The translations under genes were made by a program, and so were the position numbers. The notes below the pieces were generated by a model, which was not told the origin of the DNA, did no database searches, and was given only the letters and a program-made list of their open reading frames with translations. A DNA stretch of 64,000 bases from Salvator merianae (taxonomy: Eukaryota; Chordata; Lepidosauria; Squamata; Teiidae). The first letter of the stretch is position 1; each line of letters starts with the position of its first letter. The DNA lies in NCBI GenBank assembly GCA_003586115.2, contig QVOM02000115.1, forward strand, positions 7,360,799-7,424,798, in the 5' to 3' direction. Below are positions 62,501-64,000 of this stretch, piece by piece.

Positions 62501-64000
62501 CATGCGAAGAAGACTGCCTCTGTGATTATGAAGTTCTAAGTGAAGTAGCAAAGCCTTGTACTTTCTGAGAATGTGCCATTATCATAACAGTCGCTTCATG
62601 ACACCTCTTGGTCCTGTGTGTTTTATGCTGTTTTGCTTTGTTTTCCTGTTGCCTCGCAGTCTCATGTGACAAATGCAAAATCCGGAACCCCTCAGAGCTC
62701 CACTGCAGTGATGACTTAAGCAGGGGTAGAGTTAAGGTCAGGGGCCTTGTTTGAATTATTAACCTGGGTGAATGATGCAACCAAATCATGCAGACTAACC
62801 TTTTCCCCTACCAAAGATGTACTGATTATGATTACCTCCACAAACGCATGAGTCTTTAGTGCTCTAATTGGACAGTATCGTGCACCCCCTCCTTCCCAAG
62901 TATTATTGACATCAGTTCTGGTTTAGCCTAGGTTACTGGGAAATAGGTCCCAGAATGAAGAACTTCAAAGCAGTGCTGCTCCTTACTATATTTCAGAGAT
63001 GCATTCCTTGCAGTAGTACGCATAAACCTAAATCATGGAAGTCCACAGTTTAATAGTGGTTAGTTCAGAAAAACAGTTTAAGTAGGGTGACATACACTTG
63101 AGACATAGAATGATTCATTTTGTGCTTAATGAACTGTTCATAAAAAATTGTCACAAAGCAAGTGACCTCAGTACCTTGACCAGAACTCATTGGTATCTTT
63201 GGTTCGTTCTTTGTGTGATCTCTTGCTTTTCCATGCATGCCTTGACAGCTCTTCTACACTATGATATGTCCGGTTTTCACTCCATCAGCTTTACATTTGA
63301 TAATCCCTCCTTACTCATAGTTTTTCATCAATGACACCTTTGGGCCTTAGGGTTTTTTTGCTTTCAAATTCCTTACGGTTATGAGGAGCTCCAGTTTTAA
63401 AAGGCAAAGCAGACACCTCTTCTGTGCCTTTCTTGGTGGAATTGTTTAACTCGCAGGTTCCTGCTGCAGATAGATGCAGATCCATTGTTGGAGGAACCAT
63501 ATTAAATAAACCTTTGCTTACTGTACTTCTGTGTGTCCTTAGAAAACGCTCTAATCATATTTCTTTTACTATACAGATGCCTGATGTTAATTATTTTATT
63601 TTTTCTTTCCCTTTTTTTTTTTTTTTTTTTTTTACCTTTTAGGCCAAAGTGGACTCAATAAACCGACCCCTTGCTTCAGCTGTCCCACCTTTGTGTCTGC
63701 AGGCTAAAACAGCTACCCCATATACAGCTTCACAGCCATCACCACCCCTTCCACCACCTCCACCACCACCTCCTCCACCTCCTCCTCCACCACCACCTCC
63801 CCCTCTCCCCAGTCAGTCTGTGCCATGTGGAGGTGGCCCAGCAACAGTGTTTGTAAAGTATAGCACCATAACAAGACTGCAGAATGCTTCTCAGCATGGT
63901 GGACCTCTCTTCAAGCCACTCCTAATGGCACAGCAACCACCACCATCAGTCCCACCAGCAGCAAAGCCTCAGAACCCAGTGCCCCCTACTGGTGTGGTCC
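22609..64000 (+). CDS. RAPH1: RAPH1 / lamellipodin gene, coding span (3' end beyond window)
   Basis: Thirteen exons with canonical AG/GT borders join in one frame and give 719 codons of a protein matching vertebrate lamellipodin nearly residue by residue. Order: acidic start and talin-binding-type helix (about residues 24-43), a second similar helix (about 82-103), a Ser-rich region with RRTAS (195-199), a charged helix (252-277), the RA domain (about 278-365), the PH domain (about 406-513), a Ser-rich linker, and a Pro-rich tail with an 18-proline run (637-654). Lamellipodin is known to link Ras/Rap GTPases and phosphoinositides at the plasma membrane to Ena/VASP and the WAVE complex, driving lamellipodium protrusion. 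The sister gene APBB1IP (RIAM) is excluded by the N-terminal sequence and close identity over RA-PH. The first AG acceptor lies directly before the ATG, so the 5' UTR must come from an upstream exon not placed here. The last exon is cut by the window end; human lamellipodin is about 1250 residues, so roughly 40 percent of the protein is missing. Confidence 0.97.
22729..24150 (+). other. RAPH1: RAPH1 coding intron 1
   Basis: A GT-AG intron of 1422 nt with no recognised internal feature. Confidence 0.9.
24151..24256 (+). CDS. RAPH1: RAPH1 coding exon 2
   Basis: The exon is 106 nt, with acceptor ccttcatgtag and donor AATG|gtaaga; it ends in phase 1. It encodes residues 41-75, including [16 protein letters not shown], a stretch strongly conserved in lamellipodin between the two N-terminal helical motifs. 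The split codon (G|AA, Glu) is completed by the next exon. Confidence 0.96.
24257..25240 (+). other. RAPH1: RAPH1 coding intron 2, with a CR1 piece
   Basis: A GT-AG intron of 984 nt; the CR1-like fragment at 24485-24690 lies in it. Confidence 0.9.
24485..24690 (+). mobile_element. CR1-like LINE fragment
   Basis: The order TAGGAAGGGAACAGAAAACA, CCTCTTTATAAATCCATGGTGAGACCACATTTGGAATA, then TTCTTGTCACCACATGTCAGAAAGA follows the conserved 3' coding part of tetrapod CR1. Short, diverged, and non-coding. Confidence 0.7.
25241..25767 (+). CDS. RAPH1: RAPH1 coding exon 3 (second helix and Ser-rich region)
   Basis: At 527 nt this is the largest internal exon. Acceptor tttgttgcag; donor ACTGAG|gtaaca (phase 0). 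It encodes residues 76-251. Residues 82-103 ([20 protein letters not shown]) form a second leucine-rich helix similar to the first talin-binding segment. A Ser-rich low-complexity stretch follows, then [20 protein letters not shown] and an [11 protein letters not shown] motif at 195-205 that fits basophilic kinases such as PKA or AKT by consensus. Residues 108-135 are the part least like the mammalian protein. The frame stays open past the donor to a stop at 25885-25887, so an unspliced transcript would add about 39 unrelated residues; I treat that as read-through, not biology. Confidence 0.97.
26455..26530 (+). repeat. Short reptilian interspersed repeat piece
   Basis: GGAAGCTTGTTTCACAATAA and AAGGTGCTGCAAGACTTCGTTGTG resemble a repeat common in turtles and squamates whose core reads AAGGTGCCACAAGACTC. 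Borders and class are uncertain. Confidence 0.4.
27775..27842 (+). mobile_element. L2-like LINE 3' tail
   Basis: GTAACCCACCCTGAGACTTTCGG, then GGGTGGGATAAAAATGCAAA and (TAAA)n: the characteristic 3' end of reptilian L2 elements (GTAAACCGCCCTGAG...TATAAAT). Confidence 0.7.
28290..28450 (+). repeat. Diverged SINE-like repeat
   Basis: The piece GGATGTGGCTTGCCATTGCTGCACT and its context resemble a squamate SINE/RTE-type repeat (GGTGGTTTGCCATTGCCT). It is weakly supported and its borders are approximate. Confidence 0.3.
29391..29517. mobile_element. Compact palindromic MITE (127 bp)
   Basis: GACTGCATCCAGACATCGCT and its near-complement form the ends. The middle repeats GGATATTCTGGAATATTC, and the flanks TCA (29388-29390) and TCA (29518-29520) suggest a 3-bp duplication. 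Almost the whole element can fold back on itself. It is the same family as 4539-5002, which has a CR1 piece in its loop. Confidence 0.8.
30905..32035 (+). mobile_element. L2/CR1-clade LINE relic (reverse transcriptase), split by a repeat
   Basis: Degraded frames read FQSGFR, then a match to the family's [19 protein letters not shown] block (near 31015-31075), SGVPQ-like and [11 protein letters not shown] (31395-31440), and [11 protein letters not shown] (near 31480-31515). The last is the YADD active-site box with Tyr-Ala changed to Cys-Val. Downstream, the LDYC and VQNAAA-type C-terminal motifs (31830-31900) and a THVTPVL-like stretch are visible. Stops and frameshifts show it is long dead. 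The piece at 31082-31285 is a later insertion. Confidence 0.75.
31082..31285 (+). mobile_element. Reptilian GCTGGATCAGGCC-family repeat, inserted in the LINE relic
   Basis: It starts CATAAGAACATAAGAGAAG, has TTGGATCAGGCCACAGTCCATCTAGTCCAGCCATCC, and ends near GACAGTACCTAGGTATCAAT, parallel to the copy at 8899-10205. The LINE frame resumes after it with GGAGAACTGGGACTTGGAAG. Confidence 0.8.
32100..32295 (+). mobile_element. 3' part of the GCTGGATCAGGCC-family repeat
   Basis: AGCCATCATGGCTAGTATCAATGA, then CATGAATTGGTTCAAACCCTTTTTGAAACCATTGG and AATTCCAAAGTTTGACTGTGTGCTGTGTAAAAA match the distal half of the family. Confidence 0.65.
33515..33722. mobile_element. hAT-type MITE (208 bp) with exact 8-bp duplication
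   Basis: Starts CAGGGAACCCCAACCTTTTT and ends AGGTTTGGAATCACTG (imperfect inverted ends). The flanks are TTATAGAA at 33507-33514 and 33723-33730, identical. The CAGGGRWYCCCAACCT end is typical of hAT elements found widely in amniotes. Confidence 0.85.
34621..34654. repeat. (TG)n microsatellite
   Basis: TCTCTCTGTG followed by about 13 TG units. Confidence 0.95.
35613..35693 (+). CDS. RAPH1: Candidate RAPH1 cassette exon, 27 codons, phase 0-0
   Basis: Inside the 24.8-kb third coding intron, an 81-nt segment is preceded by a long pyrimidine tract ending ttttcacag and followed by a near-consensus donor, GCT|gtaagtt. It is open and in phase 0 at both ends, so it can be included or skipped without shifting the flanking exons. 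It would encode [15 protein letters not shown] followed by [12 protein letters not shown], placed directly before [11 protein letters not shown]. The peptide has a basic cluster (KQAKRR) and then an acidic stretch, looks like real protein, and could extend the charged helix that precedes the RA domain. I do not recall it in the main human isoform. Alternative splicing is inferred from sequence alone. Confidence 0.7.
36901..36977. promoter_or_regulatory. Inverted repeat enclosing a MARE/AP-1-like site
   Basis: CAAATAAAAGGC (36901-36912) is an exact complement of 36966-36977. In the loop lies TGACTCAGCA (36936-36945), which fits the MAF-recognition/AP-1 consensus. Regulatory function is only a suggestion. 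Confidence 0.25.
39745..39842 (+). mobile_element. LINE 3'-tail-like piece
   Basis: GCAACTGCCTTGGGAAGTTTTTATTGGGAGGGATACATAAA with TTTATTAAATAAA resembles the 3' terminus of L2-like elements. Confidence 0.4.
41394..41894. mobile_element. hAT-like non-autonomous element with long inverted arms (501 bp)
   Basis: The left end TAAGGATGTGCTGAACTC and right end GAGTTCAGCAGATCTCTA are complementary with few mismatches. Pairing extends about 90 bp inward, including GGTTAGAGGCCAA versus TTAGAGGTCA and TTAGGTGCTTTCTCTAACAGTCC versus its complement near 41815-41840. No convincing target duplication is left. No transposase. Confidence 0.65.
46160..46250 (+). mobile_element. L2-like LINE 3' tail
   Basis: ATAGATTGCCCTGAGACCATTAGG, then GGGTGGTATAAAATGTAAAT and an (AATAACA)-type tail. 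Same terminus as at 27775-27842. Confidence 0.65.
47112..47300 (-). mobile_element. Interspersed repeat piece (LINE/SINE 3' region, minus strand)
   Basis: TTTATCCAAAGGTCCCAGGGCAGGTAACAACATAAA, followed by GGCCTGGGTGAAGAGGTATGTCTTAACCAGGC, resembles a common reptilian repeat with the core GGGCGGTTTACAA. Similar starts occur near 41282 and at 54870-54960. Class uncertain. Confidence 0.4.
50543..50620 (+). CDS. RAPH1: RAPH1 coding exon 4 (charged helix before RA domain)
   Basis: The exon is 78 nt with acceptor cttctcctatag and donor AAAAAG|gtaaac; both borders are phase 0. It encodes residues 252-277, a highly charged helix beginning [20 protein letters not shown]. In the MRL family this short coiled-coil segment packs next to the RA domain and is conserved between lamellipodin and RIAM. 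Confidence 0.97.
50621..51284 (+). other. RAPH1: RAPH1 coding intron 4
   Basis: A 664-nt GT-AG intron with nothing recognised in it. Confidence 0.9.
51285..51444 (+). CDS. RAPH1: RAPH1 coding exon 5 (RA domain, first part)
   Basis: This 160-nt exon has acceptor ctgtgtacag and donor CAAATGG|gtgagt (phase 1). It encodes residues 278-330 and begins the Ras-association domain: [20 protein letters not shown] gives the first beta hairpin, and [13 protein letters not shown] gives the helix of the ubiquitin-like fold. The RA domain binds Ras-family GTPases and acts as a unit with the following PH domain. Conservation with mammals is nearly complete; one visible change is F for Y in KSHCGFSL. Confidence 0.97.
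51445..53333 (+). other. RAPH1: RAPH1 coding intron 5
   Basis: A 1889-nt GT-AG intron. A GC-richer unclassified part lies at 51500-51810, and a minus-strand repeat at 52630-52807. Confidence 0.9.
52630..52807 (-). mobile_element. GCTGGATCAGGCC-family repeat, minus strand
   Basis: The complement reads ATAAGAACATAGGAATTTGA, then CCCTGCTGGATCAGGCCACAGCCC, and further in CTCGACTCCCTGCAAATGGCC. It matches the 8899-10205 copy closely. Confidence 0.8.
53334..53455 (+). CDS. RAPH1: RAPH1 coding exon 6 (RA domain, second part)
   Basis: This 122-nt exon has acceptor attttcacag and donor CCTCAG|gttagt (phase 0 exit). Its first two bases complete the Glu codon split from exon 5. It encodes residues 331-371: [19 protein letters not shown] followed by [21 protein letters not shown], which finish the RA domain and start the RA-PH linker. 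Confidence 0.97.
53600..53950. mobile_element. Possible MITE with internal palindromes
   Basis: GTTCACACACAGGCCACTAG with AATGCTCCAT (53735-53763) partly complements ATGGAGTGTTCTACATCATG with GTGTGAAC (53851-53878). GGACTGCTT|GTAAGCAGTCC forms a stem at 53764-53783. The outer ends are not clear. Confidence 0.35.
54248..54292. repeat. (GGAA)n microsatellite
   Basis: About 11 near-perfect GGAA units, preceded by three TTTA units. Confidence 0.95.
54870..54960 (-). mobile_element. Interspersed repeat piece
   Basis: TTTATTTGCATTCTTATGCTGCCCTATACCCAAAAGTCTCAGAACAGGTTACAAA matches the reptilian repeat core GCCGCCC...CTCTGGGCGGTTTACAA. Confidence 0.45.
55092..55224. mobile_element. Palindromic MITE (133 bp)
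   Basis: GGGCAATTCCGCACTGGCCA and, further in, CAGCAAGCGTAC pair with GTACGCTTGCTG and GTGCAGAATCGCCC. The arms are about 43 bp with several mismatches. The left end resembles motifs near 37470 (TTTCTGCACTGGGCCA) and 53917 (TGGCCCAGTGCAGA). No clear target duplication. Confidence 0.65.
56111..56176 (+). CDS. RAPH1: RAPH1 coding exon 7 (RA-PH linker)
   Basis: A small 66-nt exon with acceptor tttcttatag and donor CTAGAG|gtaagg, phase 0 at both ends. It encodes residues 372-393, [20 protein letters not shown] plus LE, the helical linker between the RA and PH domains. Compared with the human linker ([15 protein letters not shown]) it carries a few conservative substitutions. Confidence 0.96.
56177..58615 (+). 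other. RAPH1: RAPH1 coding intron 7
   Basis: A 2439-nt GT-AG intron with a (GTA)n microsatellite at 56528-56560, A-runs at 57115-57132 and 57397-57413, and a segment bounded by 15-16 bp direct repeats (57512-57878). Confidence 0.9.
56528..56560. repeat. (GTA)n microsatellite
   Basis: About ten TAG/GTA units, followed by a GGTGGTGG run. Confidence 0.95.
58616..58759 (+). CDS. RAPH1: RAPH1 coding exon 8 (PH domain, first part)
   Basis: This 144-nt exon has acceptor atattctag and donor GCAAAG|gtgaag, phase 0 at both ends. It encodes residues 394-441. From about residue 406 it reads [20 protein letters not shown], the first two beta strands of a PH domain with the basic loop (KK-W-KKR) that contacts phosphoinositides. 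Lamellipodin's PH domain is known to prefer PI(3,4)P2, which recruits the protein to the leading edge. Confidence 0.97.
58760..60010 (+). other. RAPH1: RAPH1 coding intron 8
   Basis: A 1251-nt GT-AG intron, nothing recognised. Confidence 0.9.
60011..60121 (+). CDS. RAPH1: RAPH1 coding exon 9 (PH domain, middle)
   Basis: The exon is 111 nt, phase 0 at both ends, with acceptor tgttttgtag and donor CTAAAG|gtacat. It encodes residues 442-478: [20 protein letters not shown] and [17 protein letters not shown], the central strands of the PH barrel. The sequence is effectively identical to mammalian lamellipodin. Confidence 0.97.
60297..60395 (+). CDS. RAPH1: RAPH1 coding exon 10 (PH domain, C-terminal helix)
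   Basis: The exon is 99 nt, with acceptor cctcttgcag and donor GCTAAG|gtaggt, phase 0 at both ends. It encodes residues 479-511, including [20 protein letters not shown], which holds the C-terminal alpha helix with the Trp typical of PH domains. The intron before it is only 175 nt, the shortest in the window. Confidence 0.97.
60396..61839 (+). other. RAPH1: RAPH1 coding intron 10
   Basis: A 1444-nt GT-AG intron. Overlapping open frames at 60690-61190 are in a GC-richer patch with no recognisable protein family. Confidence 0.9.
61840..61960 (+). CDS. RAPH1: RAPH1 coding exon 11 (post-PH segment, Ser-rich)
   Basis: This 121-nt exon has acceptor attccttcag and donor TTGCCTG|gtgagt (phase 1). 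It encodes residues 512-551: [20 protein letters not shown], then a run of serines. Tyrosines here are conserved with mammals. Read through the donor, the frame stops within four codons. Confidence 0.96.
61961..62274 (+). other. RAPH1: RAPH1 coding intron 11
   Basis: A 314-nt GT-AG intron with nothing recognised. Confidence 0.9.
62275..62420 (+). CDS. RAPH1: RAPH1 coding exon 12 (Ser-rich linker; shifted donor)
   Basis: This 146-nt exon has acceptor ctttcaacag and donor ATTAGC|gtatgt (phase 0 exit). It encodes residues 552-600, including [15 protein letters not shown] and [20 protein letters not shown]. The last two codons (Ile-Ser) follow the Lys where the human exon appears to end. No GT follows that Lys codon here (AAG is followed by att), so the exon is read six bases further to the first usable donor. 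This is the only exon border that does not match the human one as I recall it. Confidence 0.92.
62421..63642 (+). other. RAPH1: RAPH1 coding intron 12
   Basis: A 1222-nt intron ending in a T run of about 23 bases (63611-63633) just before the last acceptor. Confidence 0.9.
63643..64000 (+). CDS. RAPH1: RAPH1 coding exon 13 (Pro-rich tail, truncated by window end)
   Basis: The exon begins after a T tract of about 23 bases and acceptor taccttttag. The open frame continues to the edge, giving residues 601-719 and one further base. An 18-proline run (637-654), set between LP-type motifs, offers EVH1, profilin and SH3 binding sites; in lamellipodin such LPPPP/FPPPP stretches recruit Ena/VASP. The conserved block [17 protein letters not shown] follows. 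Residues 601-625 are diverged from the mammalian protein, consistent with a disordered tail. The stop codon and 3' UTR lie outside the window. Confidence 0.96.

Overview
The window is a piece of a vertebrate nuclear genome, almost certainly a non-avian reptile and most likely a squamate. It is AT-rich and intron-rich, with split genes using GT-AG splice sites. Its repeats are a mix expected of squamates: CR1-like and L2-like LINE pieces, another non-LTR C-terminal piece, a Tc1-type transposon, several hAT-type non-autonomous elements with 8-bp target duplications, and an abundant reptilian repeat carrying the core CTGGATCAGGCC. The species assignment is inference from this repeat mix.

The only protein-coding gene recognised is RAPH1, encoding lamellipodin, a member of the MRL (Mig-10/RIAM/lamellipodin) adaptor family. 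It lies on the + strand from its ATG at 22609 to the right edge. Thirteen constitutive coding exons can be joined in frame without gaps: 22609-22728, 24151-24256, 25241-25767, 50543-50620, 51285-51444, 53334-53455, 56111-56176, 58616-58759, 60011-60121, 60297-60395, 61840-61960, 62275-62420 and 63643 onward. Together they give 2158 nt (719 codons plus one base). They encode, in order, the N-terminal talin-binding-type helices, a serine-rich region, a short helix, the Ras-association (RA) domain, the pleckstrin-homology (PH) domain, a serine-rich linker and the start of the proline-rich tail. The last exon runs off the window, so the rest of the tail and the stop codon are missing.

The third coding intron is 24.8 kb. 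Inside it, at 35613-35693, is an 81-nt open segment with strong splice sites in the same phase as its neighbours. It would insert 27 residues just before the RA-domain helix and is the most interesting gene-related observation here.

The 22.6 kb upstream of the ATG (intergenic or 5' UTR intron) contains no gene I can recognise, but it is dense in mobile DNA. It holds a 1518-bp Tc1-type element (6576-8093) with a broken transposase, and a 987-bp hAT-type element (8955-9941) carrying an 88-bp GC-rich minisatellite and sitting inside an older repeat. It also holds a MITE with a CR1 piece in its loop (4539-5002), a near-perfect 143-bp hairpin (17029-17171) next to a second inverted-repeat element, and smaller hAT-type MITEs. 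The introns contain further MITEs, an L2-like reverse transcriptase relic split by a younger repeat, and several microsatellites.

No tRNA, rRNA, CRISPR array or intact retroviral element was seen.
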